A stretch of 64,000 nucleotides of DNA, taken from Bemisia tabaci (lineage: Eukaryota; Arthropoda; Insecta; Hemiptera; Aleyrodidae). The notes below the pieces were generated by a model. It saw only the letters and a list, made by a program, of their open reading frames with translations. It was not told where the DNA came from and ran no database searches. This document shows, one piece after another, positions 21,540-31,740 of this stretch. Position numbers and translations under genes: made by a program. Where the stretch lies: positions 46,059,864 through 46,123,863 of the forward strand of contig NC_092800.1 of assembly GCF_918797505.1 (NCBI RefSeq). The letters are read 5' to 3'. How positions within the stretch are numbered: position 1 is the stretch's first letter; each line of letters begins with the position of its first letter.

Positions 21540-21665
21540 TAGTGGACTTAACTTAGTGGACGTTTAAGTAATGGACTTAACAATAGTGTGGGCTTTAGAA
21601 CTGTGGACGTAAAAATTGTGGACGAAAAGTCTGTGGACGTTAAAAAATTGGACATAAAGTCCGTG
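21540..21665 (+). repeat. Degenerate GTGGAC(G/T)TAA motif array
   Basis: GTGGAC or TGGACTTAA-like words recur about nine times in 125 bp, with spacing of 10-20 bp and changing linkers. A similar array on the opposite strand lies in copy 2 at 54480-54650, in a different block. Confidence 0.6.
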
Positions 21666-22189
21666 TACCGTTAGTCGCCTCTCCGCCATTTTATTTTTGA
21701 ACTGGTGTGCCATTTGAACACGATGCCTCTTGTGTACTAGAATTCAAGAGGCAGGTTGAAGTCACAAAGGGCTTTTTATCGCCTGTGCGCTTAAAACTCA
21801 GACCATAGACAGGAGTATGGCGACTTGGGGCGTCAAACTCCATGGTGAAAGTCTATGTGTAAAAATCCCACAGAGTGCTGTTATACAGATCCAGGAGGCT
21901 GCTACGCCCTCGACCGGCGATCCAATCCCCAAAGTGATTCGCGCCCCAGACATTAAGCGCTACACTGAAAAAAAAAATTGGTTACATAAGGCAGATTAAT
22001 CGATACATCGCAAAGCACGTTATGAAATTGATGTTTAATTTAATTGCTAAAATTTAACTTTTTCGTTGTTTTTATCCATAATTATGATAGTAATAAGAGT
22101 TAAAAACCGCATAACTTCAATATCATTGATGATTTCAAAAAATCATTTCCACATGTTCGAATTATGTTGATTACTATTGATAGTCCGCA

Positions 22190-22462
22190 ATAATGGAGAA
22201 TTTACACACAAAAATTGTATTGCTTCATCTGGAAGTGTTTAATAAGCTGATTTCGCAGTATTTTTCATAAGTTTTTTTCTGACATACAGGAAATAGAAAA
22301 ATAGATTTAAAGTGGAAAAATGTGCCGCCGCCGCCTTATGACGTCATCTGGCGGCATTTTCCATTTAAACACATGTATTTTAGCAGATTAGGTTGTTTTG
22401 TTATATTTTTTCCAAAAATTGCTCAATTTAGAAACCAAGGATATCCTCGTACTCAGTTTTCC
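22190..22462 (+). mobile_element. M22 repeat
   Basis: Inverse match to 1-250, including TTGCTTCATCTGGAAGTGTT, the GCCGCC core and CCAAGGATATCCTCG. Confidence 0.6.
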
Positions 22463-22614
22463 TATCAGTATTATTTTAAAGATGAAATTCGCAAAATTTA
22501 AGACACCTGCAATTTCACTGAGGGAAAAAAACCGTTAATATTTTATTTTATCTTGGAAGTATTAAAATTGGCCATATCAGTAGGGTAGCGTTACTTTTTT
22601 TTTCTTTTTTTTTC

Positions 22615-22940
22615 TGAACGTCACCGCGGAATCTCCTGGAACGTCGGATGGCCTGCCCGCCTCTCCTCGCCCAAAACCGCGGTGGTCCCGTGGAAGGGGG
22701 GAAAAATATGAACTGGAAAAAGGTACGGGCTTGGAGCCCGAAATAGCCGGGACTTGGGCGACGTGTGAGCGACAGGGAGGTCGCGGCGGTAAACACGCGG
22801 GAACAATTCATAAACAAGTCAAAAATCATAATAAACAAAAGCGAGAGAAACGGGCGCTAGCGGCGGATAAATCACCGGACGATGAGACGATATAAGCCAC
22901 GGCTCCACAAGCAGCCCGCGACACGATCTTAGTCGCGCCA
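22615..22940. promoter_or_regulatory. GC-rich island, possible regulatory DNA
   Basis: GC-rich and kept with few changes in copy 2 (56175-56500). Minus-strand frames exist, but their sequence is low-quality as protein. Confidence 0.3.
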
Positions 22941-23108
22941 CCGGGAGCAGTGGTTTTGTAAAATAGTAAAAACTGCTGGATCTGAGAAAGAAGGAGTTGA
23001 AATTGGTAAAAATGCAATATACTCACATAGCAGTAAAGATAGATAATTAATGTAAATCTTAACGAGAGGTAAAGTAATGCTGGATCCACACTATTTTGCG
23101 AGGAATAC

Positions 23109-23270
23109 AAGGTCAACAATTTCAATTAGAGTCAAAAATGTTGATCTCCGATGCAAGCTGCCTGAGCTGAACACTCTTCCCCCTCAGTCTTGAGGGGGAG
23201 TCTCTACTGAGTGCAGGTCACAAAGTAGAGCTTAACATTTTTGACTCTAATTGAAATTTTTGACCTTGTT
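23109..23270. mobile_element. M13 short foldback element
   Basis: AAGGTCAACAATTTCAATTA and its inverse TAATTGAAATTTTTGACCTT flank ~85 bp with an inner CCCCCTCA/TGAGGGGG pair. Confidence 0.85.
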
Positions 23271-23890
23271 TTTTCTGTAAAATACTGTGGAACCAGCAAT
23301 ATTTTACCACCTTCTCACATATACAGTTGGAGCCTCGTTTCTCAGTGTTTTTTTCTCGTTTAAATATGAAACAGTTGGCATTCAAGGAGATATCGAACGA
23401 TGAATGTATAACATTTTTACCGAATTTCAGTAATTTTAAATTTGTCAATTGCAATAAACTTTTGCGACACGAATCGCTTCATCAGTGTTGCTTTATTTGT
23501 GAGAAGAAGAGCAACGACCAAATTTTCAAAATCTCTCCAATGTTATTCATTGAAAACCTCTTTGATTTTTCACACTGTTATCAGAATATTTAGTATTTCA
23601 AGTTATTTATGAAGGTGGCTTGTTTCTCTTGGAAAAAATAAAGTAGGAGTGGAAATCTGATACACCGCAATTTAGGTATTTGTGATCGCGCTTTTTGGTC
23701 ACTAATACGGCACATACCTCAGTTTTTAAATGAGCCACAAATGGCAGTTCCTCATTGTAGACCACATTTCGAAATTACGAACCACTCATGCTTACCACTC
23801 ATAACCACTTACCACTTACAGCTCATTTTAGGAACAACGTTTGTGTTATCAGCTTCTCTACGTCGATCGGTGCTTTTGCAGATGTAGTCT
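23271..23890. other. No feature recognised
   Basis: Contains a short array of CACTTACCACT/CATAACC words at 23780-23825. The frame at 23327-23593 is shared by copies but lacks splice context. Confidence 0.35.
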
Positions 23891-24198
23891 AGAGTCCCTT
23901 TATACTGAGAGTTAAGACATCACCCCCTCGTGGAGTCACAAACGGGAATAAAGATTACGCAAATTGAAAGTTTTTCGTAATCTTTGATCAGCTCATTCTC
24001 AAATTCCTTTCTTCGTTCCTTCTCTCATTCCACTTGTTCCTTGTCAAACCCGTGATTCCTCGATCCATCCCAGATTATAATCCTTGTAACTGGTGAAAAT
24101 GGAATCTTTATTCCGTTTGTGATACTGTGGAGGCCTAAAACACAGGGACCAATCAGAAATGGATTCACATTGTCTTAACTCTCAGTATAGAGGGACTC
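23891..24198. mobile_element. M14 foldback element
   Basis: AGAGTCCCTTTATACTGAGA and the inverse CTCAGTATAGAGGGACTC bound 308 bp. Inner marks are CACAAACGGGAATAAAGATT and its inverse. Confidence 0.85.
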
Positions 24199-24300
24199 AA
24201 ATCGCCAGTGGCGCGTTGTGAATGATCAATCACCGATAGTTCCTCGTTTAAAGCTATGATAGAAACTCGATTATTGTGGTGTTGGTTGGAAACACCCTGT

Positions 24301-24446
24301 TTAGAGATTATAATACAGATTATAATCTTTGCAACTGGTTAAAATGTAATCTTTATTCCCGTTTGTGATACTGTGGAGGCCTAAAATACGGGGACCAATC
24401 AGAAACGAGTTCACATTATCTTTACTCTCAGTATAAAGGGACTCTA
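24301..24446 (+). mobile_element. M14 right half
   Basis: A second M14 right arm ends at CAGTATAAAGGGACTCT. Copy 2 has lost ~250 bp here, probably by recombination between the two right arms. Confidence 0.75.
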
Positions 24447-24469
24447 ACGTAGTCCATTTATAATCATTA

Positions 24470-24625
24470 TTGGACCCGGCGTGGTTGATTCAGCGCGGCT
24501 AACATAGCGTCTCGCGCTATCTGTGGAAGCGTGGCTTAAATCGGCTTGAGTGACAGGAGATCCACCGCGCGCTGCGACGCTGAAACACACACGCGCGACC
24601 GGTGACATGCGGTTCGAGGGATTCG
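24470..24625. promoter_or_regulatory. GC-rich patch
   Basis: Short GC-rich stretch (GCGCGGCTAAC ... CGCGCGACCGG) retained in copy 2 at 57820-57950. Function unknown. Confidence 0.2.
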
Positions 24626-24835
24626 ATCGGGAAATGCTGATTTTAGGTAGAAATTTACATTTAAAAACAATGGATGCGAATAAAAAAATTGGCTCTCTTC
24701 GTCGGTCATCGAACTGATACTTTTTCATGAGGGACTCACCCTCTAAAACCTGCGAGTTTTTCAATCAGAAAAAACTGAGCATTTAAGAAATCCTTATTTT
24801 CCCGCGAATCTGAGCGTTGACTTCCGAAAGTACAC

Positions 24836-25060
24836 AAAAAAAATTAAATTGCTGATTTAACAATTTAATTGCTACAAAAAGTGACTGCAACGTTTCAACG
24901 TAGATTTAACAACAACAAAATGCTACTTTAACCACCATTGTAAGCTAATTTAACCACGGGGGTGGTTAGAGTAGCATTTTTGTGTTGTAAAATCTGGAAA
25001 ATTGCAGTCACTTTTCTTAGCAATTGATTTGTTGAATCAGCAATTGAATTTTTTACGTTT
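24836..25060. mobile_element. M11 foldback element
   Basis: AATTAAATTGCTGATTTAAC, GCTACTTTAACCACC and their inverses. It lacks the long A run of the 15304 element. Confidence 0.85.
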
Positions 25061-25587
25061 AACTCGCACGAGTCGCACGCTATTGTAAAGGTAGCAATTT
25101 TGGGTCTCTGTAAGTACTTTATCGGATAAATAGATAGAGAGAAAGGATGCTTTATTTCTTATCAAGAATAGTATGTAAAGAGAGGGGGGTGGGTGTCAAC
25201 AAGATAATTAACAGGAGCATAAGGCAAATATACGAATAATAAAGTAACTTATTTTAACAATACATCTGTAGACTGGCAAGCGATCATATAAAATATACTT
25301 TTCGCAATAATATTTTTGTACGAGATTTTGTGGTTCACACAACTGTTCGTCGGTTTTAAAGTCTTGTTTTTAAGACTGTTGCAAAATAAGTTTTGTATGT
25401 TTTTACGTATTGCGCATTTGCACCTTTTCAAGAATTTTTTATATGGCTTTATGATTTTAATTGCTTAAGAAATAGTTCCTGGAGTTTTGACAATTTGGAG
25501 AAAATACTGTAGAAACTCCTGACTACAGAAAAGTAATTGATTAATTTCTCATTTTTTCATTGCTCATAAAATTTTTTTCTGTTACAG
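25061..25587. other. Intron sequence before microexon 2
   Basis: AT-rich with no repeat. The last ~80 bp resemble the sequence before microexon 1, showing that the two microexons were copied with part of their introns. Confidence 0.4.
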
Positions 25588-25630
25588 GTATGATGGAAAA
25601 CCTTGCTTTTAAGAAATTCCTGAGTGTTCC
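25588..25630 (+). CDS. Microexon 2, copy 1 (43 nt)
   Basis: The acceptor TTTTTTTCTGTTACAG precedes it and the donor GTGAGT follows. Entered in phase 1 it encodes G-MMENLAFKKFLSV plus CC, leaving phase 2. It is homologous to microexon 1 (shared E-N, F-K and final V) and its downstream intron also aligns. Its counterpart at 58916-58958 differs by two substitutions, Ala to Thr and Val to Ala. No terminal exon equivalent to 62026-62212 is seen after copy 1, so its partner is unclear. Confidence 0.55.
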
Positions 25631-25994
25631 GTGAGTAATGTTTTTTTTTTACCCACAAATTTTCAAATGAATTTCTCAAGCTTGTATATCTTTGCACTTT
25701 TTTGTTTTACGAAATACAATTTCCGAGCTGTTAAAAAAATGAATGTACGATAGTTCACAAACGATGATTGGTAACTTCGTCCTTTCCGGGAAGAAGGAAC
25801 GTAACTTTACTCCAATATTGCAAAATTGATTGAAACAATTCGATTTTTTTTACAAGAATGTGCTATGCAATATTTGTCCAAAATTTATCAGTTATAATAA
25901 TATCTGAATTTTCAGTTAAAAACTCCTAAGATTTTCTTGGTAAAAACGCAGTTTGTTAGGATACATTTTGCAACATCGAATTATGGCTACGTTC

Positions 25995-26430
25995 CAGTGG
26001 CGTAGTGTGCTTTGCGATTTATCGATTGATCTGCCATTTAAACCTGTGGAAAAGTATCGATACACAGGGTGCTCGCAGCTAGCACTTTAATAATCGATTA
26101 TTTACCACAGCTTCAAATGGGAAATATCGATAGATCGCAAAGCAGCAGGCCGATTATTGAAATTGATAGACAAAGCTATGGACAAAGGAGACAAAATGGA
26201 TTTGAAGGGATCCTATTGGTGGACGCGGGTGGTTGCAATGGACAAAGGACGTGGGTGATAGACTAACTAACGGCAACCCACGAGAGACCCGATAATTAGT
26301 CCATCATTTTCTCCCTTAGTCTATAAGAGCCACCCGTTTCCACCTATAGGATCGCTTCTTACTCTCTATGTCCTCTTTGTCTATAGCTTTGTCCATCAAT
26401 TTCAATAATCAGCCCGCAGGCCACGCATTG
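25995..26430. mobile_element. M19 hAT-like MITE interrupted by M2
   Basis: Starts CAGTGGCGTAGTGTGCTTTG; the right end CCACGCATTG is split off by the M2 element at 26146-26420. The intact counterpart in copy 2 (59542-59704) has an 8-bp TTACGTTC duplication, which fits hAT. Confidence 0.75.
26146..26420. mobile_element. M2 MITE nested in M19, copy 1 only
   Basis: GCAGGCCGATTATTGAAATT at the left and TTCAATAATCAGCCCGCAGG at the right. Copy 2 has the uninterrupted CGCAAAGCACGCCACGC, so this insertion followed the duplication. Confidence 0.9.
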
Positions 26431-26534
26431 GTATGTTCTTTCGTGAGAAAAAAGAAAAATTGTTGGGTTGAGCATTTTGCCGCTCGAATTTGTCGAGATT
26501 TGAATCGCTAAACCAATAAATTCTCCAACTCTTT

Positions 26535-26645
26535 GGTAATGAGTCATCATTAGGCGAATCTAAGGGTTAACTTCCGCGAGTAAATTGGACTCTATTCGAA
26601 AGATAGCAGTGCGTGCCGTCTAAAATATATCGTCTCGGAACGGAC
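26535..26645 (+). repeat. Conserved block B
   Basis: GAGTCATCATTAGGCGAATC, then a diverged middle and a CTAAAATATATCGTC end, aligning with block A at 1735-1860. Not open in any frame throughout. Confidence 0.5.
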
Positions 26646-26689
26646 CCGTATGTCCAGCTTATCGCGGGCAAATCACGTCAAATGACGAA

Positions 26690-26965
26690 GTTAACGTGGC
26701 AGTGAAAGTTGTCCGCGCCCCCCAGCACCCCCCCCCCCTTGAAGAAAGGGAAAGGGTGTCCAGGTCCAGGACCCGCGAGATAAAGAGCAGAACGAGTCTG
26801 AGCTCGGGAATGGTCCCGATTTTATGGGCCGTTAAAGGAGAGGAAATCATTGCGTTTTTATTGAATCGCCCCGCGCGGTCAGATACGCAGTCAATGCTGA
26901 CTGGACCCGCGCCGCGCCGGCTAAAATTTTGCGTCTTTCCATCAAGTCAACCGCGTGGAAAAGTA
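26690..26965. promoter_or_regulatory. GC-rich island, possible regulatory DNA
   Basis: GC-rich with a C run, plus AT words TTTTATGG and TTTTATTGAATCG that resemble homeodomain sites. Retained in copy 2 (59965-60240). Confidence 0.3.
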
Positions 26966-26983
26966 CGGATGGACCGGAAAAAT

Positions 26984-27648
26984 GGACGTATTATTGCTGA
27001 ATGGAACTATGTGGAAAGCCCTGGATAGACGATCAAATTCCGAACCAATTCCGATCAAAGTAGAAATGCTGATGACTGATGGTCACCATCTACCATCAAA
27101 TTTTGACGGGCCGCACTATTTTGTTCAAAGTAAGATCAGAATGGAGTGCCACCATTCATCATTCCCTGCCACAGGACATATTTCTGCCAAGTTTTCATTT
27201 TAAAATTAAGCAAATTAATGAGTTTAAGACTGATGACTCCCGACACATGGTAATTGGTTCGGGAATTTGATCGTCTATCGAGACCTGAAGTGGAAAGATG
27301 GGGTGTGCTCGTTAGTTGAGGGGCATGATGTGGCATGTGCGGTGTGTGGTGGGGCATGTGCAATGAATGGGGACTTTAAAGCGCCAGTGACGTCAGCGGT
27401 GACGACCGGGCTCGATTGGCTCGTCGCTCGTCTTTAATAACTCATGAGCCCTGTCCACATGGTTCTTGCCACAATCATGTCCACGGCTCACGAGTTAGCG
27501 CTCAGTTCCTTTTAATTCAATGTTAAGTCCCAATTTCCATTTTCTCAAAAGGAACTATATCCACTTTTACATTGTTTCTTATCCGGCTCACCACGAGCAC
27601 ACCCCATCTTTCCACTTGCACATAGTTCCTTTCAGCATAAATAAGTCC
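26984..27648. mobile_element. M15 element, 665 bp, AAAT target duplication
   Basis: Begins GGACGTATTATTGCTGAATG and ends with the inverse CAGCATAAATAAGTCC. AAAT lies on both sides (26980-26983 and 27649-27652). Inner inverted marks include GGGTGTGCTCG. This is the longest member and has no transposase; frames inside are artefacts. Confidence 0.8.
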
Positions 27649-27744
27649 AAATTCAGGAACGTCACCACGAGATGACGAAAAACTTATACGGATTCATGAG
27701 GCGAATTTTCGCGACTGGATTCGGTCGAGGGTTTGCGCTGCCCT

Positions 27745-27990
27745 GCCGTGCTACGGAAAAACGCCGTATGAACATTCGAGAGTTGTCAGATTTCTCCAAA
27801 TCAAAAGTCCATATTCAAGGAAAGTTGTAAATATTTTCTGAAATTTTCAGATAATTTAGGTCTGAGAGCGAATAAATTTCTCTGAACAATTGGAGGGAAA
27901 GTAGCCGCAGTTTTCCCTGAAAATTCGTATTTTATCAAAGGAAATTCGGCAACGTCTAAAAGCTCGGGCGGCGTTCTTCCTCACAAAGGC
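27745..27990. mobile_element. M1 MITE
   Basis: GCCGTGCTACGGAAAAACGC at the left, GCGTTCTTCCTCACAAAGGC at the right. Confidence 0.8.
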
Positions 27991-28109
27991 AGTACTTTGT
28001 CATGAAAGCAGGAGAGCCATAAGTCTCAAATTTTCGAAATCGAGATCCCTTCAAAATTCGTCTTATTATAATCTCCTCCAGATGAAACCGCCGAAATAGC
28101 TGAAACAGC

Positions 28110-28165
28110 AAATTACGGCGACGAAACTATTCCAGTTGTCCTGAAACCACCCAATAGCTACTATT
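28110..28165 (-). mobile_element. M23 end fragment
   Basis: GGCGACGAAACTATTCCAG ... CTGAAACCACCC matches the right arm of the M23 element at 34484-34895. Confidence 0.55.
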
Positions 28166-28339
28166 TCATAAAAAAAATAAAATAAAAAATGTATCTTTGG
28201 CTAACGATTTCTGTGTACTTAATCATGCAAAATAGACGCAATATGCGAATAAATAACTTCCCATGCGTAAATTTTTCCAACTTACCCGTGAATTATCAAA
28301 CTGAAGCCGGAATCCGTATTTTAAAAGCTCCTCCATCGA

Positions 28340-28650
28340 CACGTAACTCGCCCACCGTGCGGCGGGTCTGTTGATCGCGTCTCAAGTGCAGAAGTTACCG
28401 TGGCCGGCGCGCGGGGCGGCGTTTTTGCCCGTGTAAGAGGTTATTGTCCGTTATTGCGAGTAACTCGTCCCGAATGGTTTGTTTACCCATATCCGTCATT
28501 CCCGTCCCGGGAAACCACTCGCCTCGGCACCGCCGCAGAAATCCCGCGAAATTTTTTTCGCGACGTTTCGACGAACACAACCGAACTCGTGTCATCTCCT
28601 CTTTCCTCATAGCGGACGCTCGTCGCAGACAACCTGGGCCTCTCGGTCGA
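28340..28650. promoter_or_regulatory. GC-rich island at the duplication edge
   Basis: GC- and CpG-rich, with a forkhead-type TGTTTAC word at 28483-28495. Only a few differences from copy 2 (61555-61867). Frames on both strands lack splice support. Regulatory role inferred. Confidence 0.3.
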
Positions 28651-28653
28651 TGT

Positions 28654-28728
28654 AGAGTCCCTTTATACTGAGAGTCAAGACAACCCTCCCTCATGGAATC
28701 ACAAACGGGAATGAATCATAGAGAAAAA
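28654..28728 (+). mobile_element. M14 left end at the duplication breakpoint
   Basis: AGAGTCCCTTTATACTGAGA starts a 75-bp M14 arm. Homology between the copies stops inside or right after this arm, with the same arm at 61870-61944 in copy 2. Confidence 0.8.
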
Positions 28729-28831
28729 AAGGAGGTGTTGGAGGAGTCTATATTATAGTTTCCGGCACCGAATTTCACTCCTCGATTTTAAACAGTGCAC
28801 GAAAAACAATTCACGTCGCTATATCCCTTGT

Positions 28832-29393
28832 GTCCAATGGACCACTAGACAAGGTAAAAATTTAAGCATTCTGATACATGTTTTTTAACCAGAATTCCAC
28901 GTAAAACACGATTCGCACAACGAAAATTACTGAAACCAACTCCCAACGAAGATATTAACGTTTTTATTTCACATTAGTTACGAGGAATTTGAACTGCCCG
29001 CTCACAAGAAACTCAAAGCTCTACGTGAGTCAAATAGAGCACTACAATGGTTTCAGCAAGCTTCTCAATCGAGCAATGTTCATTTCCCTCCATGTGTTGT
29101 TCAAACTATAAGCAATTCGCTATAGCTGAGCCAAAGCGTCAAGACTTCGGTTGCCAGATTTTTATATCGCTGAGACGTTCATGATGACGTTTAGCGCGCA
29201 ATGTGAATCACGTAGAGCATTGAGTTTTCATGAGCGGGTGGTTTCAATTCACGCATCAAGAATCATTAAATATCTTCGTGAGGAGTTAATTTAGGTAATT
29301 TTTGTTGTGCGCATCGTGTTTTACGTGAAATTTTGGTTAAGAAACATGTATCAGAATGCTGAAATTCGTACCTTGTCTAGTGGTCCATTGGAC
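28832..29393. mobile_element. M7 foldback element
   Basis: GTCCAATGGACCACTAGACA and its inverse bound 562 bp, with ~95-bp arms (AAGCATTCTGATACATG, CACGTAAAACACGAT). Unique to the spacer as a full copy. Confidence 0.85.
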
Positions 29394-30138
29394 TCATTTA
29401 TGAACTGATCCGGCTCAATTTTTTTTTTCCAAAAGAACTTTCCTTTGAGTGCCAAGATACCTGAATGAATGGAAACGCGTACAGTCCCAAGTCATTCCTG
29501 CATTACTTAACGTATGCAAATGTAAACATTTTTCCATGCCAATTTGGACTTGATTGATCAAAGCTCTCCGGTCTTTTGGTTTATCTAAATATCGCAGCGG
29601 CATGGTCAGTGGTCCTTGCCAGTTTTTTTCTGTTTGCGATCGCTTTTAAAAACCATAAAATTTGCATTTTAAAAGAAAAGAGTAGGTTTTCGAAACGATA
29701 CAGTACCTCCCAGCTTCCAATTTTAGGTTTGTGCATAAACTGAAGCGCTCACCATGCTTGCGGGGGGTTTCAGTGAATGTTCGGGGATCGCCTGGTATTT
29801 TGGTCTGATCGAGGCAATCTTAATTCTCAATTTAAGTTACAGCGTTTTTCCCATGGACGGAGAATGGCATGTATGCTCTGCCTGAAATAATTCAGAAATG
29901 TTTGTTTCATATTACGAAATGTGGTCAAAGTGGACTGCAATTTACAATGAGGAACTGCATACACCGAGAAAAAAGATTGGTAGAATTTACCATTCCGTCA
30001 CGCTGTATTTCACACGCGTCAATTCAGGCTCGCGTAGTGCACATGTTGGATATTGTGTCCGCCGCATCACGACTGGTGAGTCTGACTCCGAGAAATTACA
30101 AGGATTAAAGCGCGTAAGGGTTAATCACCGTGCTGTGC
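29394..30138. other. No feature recognised
   Basis: No repeat or convincing exon. Frames around 29869-30138 run into the tandem repeat and are not supported. Confidence 0.4.
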
Positions 30139-30359
30139 GCGCAATGCGTGAAGTATTCCTACAGCCTTGTAGGCGCTCAAATGCGTTTCACGACAACTGA
30201 CCGACTGATTTGCGTTTGGCGCAGTGCAAAAAGTATTCCTGCAGTCTTGTATGCTCTAATATTCGTTTCACGGCGACCGCACTGTTGGCGCAATGTTTGA
30301 AGTATTTCCAAGGTCTCGCAGGCGCTAATATGCGTTTAACGCCGGCCGCACTGTGTTTG
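30139..30359 (+). repeat. Three-unit tandem repeat (~70-80 bp), M24-related
   Basis: Units start with GCGCAATG or GCGCAGTG at 30139, 30219 and 30288 and are 80, 69 and 72 bp. Each carries AAGTATT(C/T)C, a TTGTAGGCGCT-like word and TGCGTTT. The unit matches the right arm and tail of the hairpin at 20707. Confidence 0.8.
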
Positions 30360-30564
30360 GCGCGATCATTCGAACTCGCGTTAAAATACTCGCGAATACA
30401 TCGAATAATGGGGCTCAACAGGCCCATAATGTGTTTTGACGCCATGTGAACCATGTGTGTGTGCCATGTGAGCATTTCAACGTTGCCTCGTTCCTCCCGA
30501 TAAAATATTTTTTCCGTGGAAAGTTGGGAAAGATTGATATGCTCGCTTTTTCAGATTGAATCTG

Positions 30565-30670
30565 GATTGAGTGGACCATTAAACAAGGTGGACGAATTTA
30601 AGCACTCTGATACACGATTTGTGAAAATTTCACGGAGAACGCGCCTCTAATTCCACATGTGCCTAATTCT
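30565..30670 (+). mobile_element. M7 end fragment
   Basis: GTGGACCATTAAACAAGGT, TTTAAGCACTCTGATACACG and AAATTTCACG follow the order of an M7 arm. Confidence 0.65.
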
Positions 30671-30764
30671 TTCATTACTGACACGGTTCCGTCTTGAGAT
30701 GCCGGCGGATTGCCGCTAAAAATCTATTTCAGTTGTTTTTCAATATCTTTCAGAAATTTTCGAG

Positions 30765-30855
30765 GAAAGGGGCAGGAAGAATGAGAAGAGGGATCAAAAG
30801 AGGAAGGAGAGGAAGGAGAAGAGGATGAAGAAGGAGAGAGGCGAGAAAAGAGGAT
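30765..30855 (+). repeat. GA-rich purine tract
   Basis: About 90 bp of nearly pure purine, mainly GGAAGGAGA and GAAGAGGA words. Confidence 0.85.
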
Positions 30856-31290
30856 GCGAATCTCTTAAGAAATCAACTAGATAATAAAATGCGAGAAGTT
30901 TTTACACCCTTCAGGTCTGCGCCCCACAGGTGTGCTTACATTCTTCAAAAATAATGTCCGTATTTATGGTTATCCCAGGTTACCTTGAGTTACTTTTTTC
31001 GGTCCGATCAACGAAAAGACATCGTTTACGCAACACAATTTTTGGTTAAATCAACAGAGACCGTAGATCACTCTAATTGTAAGACCGATGGGGATGAAGA
31101 ACCGTGTGTACTGGTGAAATAATGTCCCCTTGTTCCTCTTGATGTCAATTTTTATGTGACCAACGCGATGAAGATCCGGCCCTGGTGGCTCGCATCTTAT
31201 TATTGACGTGGTTGCAAATGTTCAACCTAATAATTTGGTCAATGTAACCAAAAAAATGACAAAAAACAAAACTAACCGAAAATATTAACC
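30856..31290. other. No feature recognised
   Basis: Unique sequence without a supported frame or repeat. Confidence 0.4.
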
Positions 31291-31297
31291 ATGCGTT

Positions 31298-31609
31298 TTG
31301 GTTGGTTTGTGTTATCTACCTCTCATAATAGTACAAGGTCGATTACTTTTCCTCATACTGTGTACTTTCCCCTTTTGTGCCCCTAACAACGATCAACTGA
31401 AAGCAACAGGCAACCTCCTGTTTCCGCCTATGTTTTTTTTTTCCGGGAGAGTATTGTGTCAGGTCTCCGGCTTTAAAAGCTTCAACACGGTTTTAAAAAG
31501 TCAGGATGACAGCAACTTGCGTGGAAAATGGTTTTCCAGGTTAGCTTTCAACATTTTTTGTATTTCCTATCGGCTATCGAGCACTTATAATGATGTGAAA
31601 AACCCCTGA
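31298..31609 (+). pseudogene. Open frame with signal-like hydrophobic stretch, doubtful
   Basis: A frame of ~100 codons begins with a hydrophobic run (PLIIVQGRLLFLILC) followed by a polar stretch, like a secretory leader. It has no ATG at its beginning, and the nearest ATG (31291) is in another frame. It may be a decayed first exon, a middle exon or chance. Confidence 0.2.
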
Positions 31610-31698
31610 AACGTCCACAATGGATTTCATTGTACTTAAGTTTTCCCTCTATAATGACAGAATCATCTGAAAATTGATTTTTTTCTAGTTCTCAGTGA

Positions 31699-31740
31699 CA
31701 GCAATTTGCGCAAATGCGTCATTTCATGCTTTTAAGAGTC
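31699..31740 (+). CDS. Candidate short terminal exon
   Basis: A pyrimidine stretch and TTCTCAG precede it. Entered in phase 2 it reads DSNLRKCVISCF and a TAA at 31738-31740, so on phase it could close a transcript coming from microexon 2 of copy 1. A close copy of its start (TGACAGCAACTTGCG) lies at 31508-31522. An alternative acceptor at 31701 would give a 164-nt internal exon ending at the donor GTACGA (31866). Weak support overall. Confidence 0.25.

Larger units (their letters stand above)
21520..22525. other. ~1 kb block present only in copy 1
   Basis: In copy 2 the flanks (CACACGGA...AAAATATG and GGGAAAAAAA) are joined directly at 56066-56085. The block contains a GTGGAC motif array (21540-21665), an unassigned middle and an M22 repeat (22190-22462). 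It may be a composite insertion or a region deleted from copy 2. Confidence 0.7.
1494..28728 (+). repeat. Segmental duplication, copy 1 (~27.2 kb)
   Basis: The whole segment is collinear with 35277-61944 in the same orientation. The first shared bases are around GCCTATGATGATCGATGAGC (1500 and 35281). The last shared bases are the end of an M14 fragment before ATGAATCATAGAGAAAA (28728 and 61944). The sequences outside both ends are unrelated. Divergence is uneven: 12-15 kb differs from 46-49 kb by only scattered bases, while 1.7-7.8 kb and 17-28 kb have visibly more substitutions and indels. Confidence 0.95.

Noticed and set aside
24600..24625. GGTTCGAGGG as a tRNA B-box
   Set aside because: It deviates from the consensus, and no A-box or cloverleaf was found upstream.
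30139..30359. CRISPR-like spaced repeat
   Set aside because: Units are diverged, tandem and without constant repeats plus unique spacers, and the DNA is eukaryotic.
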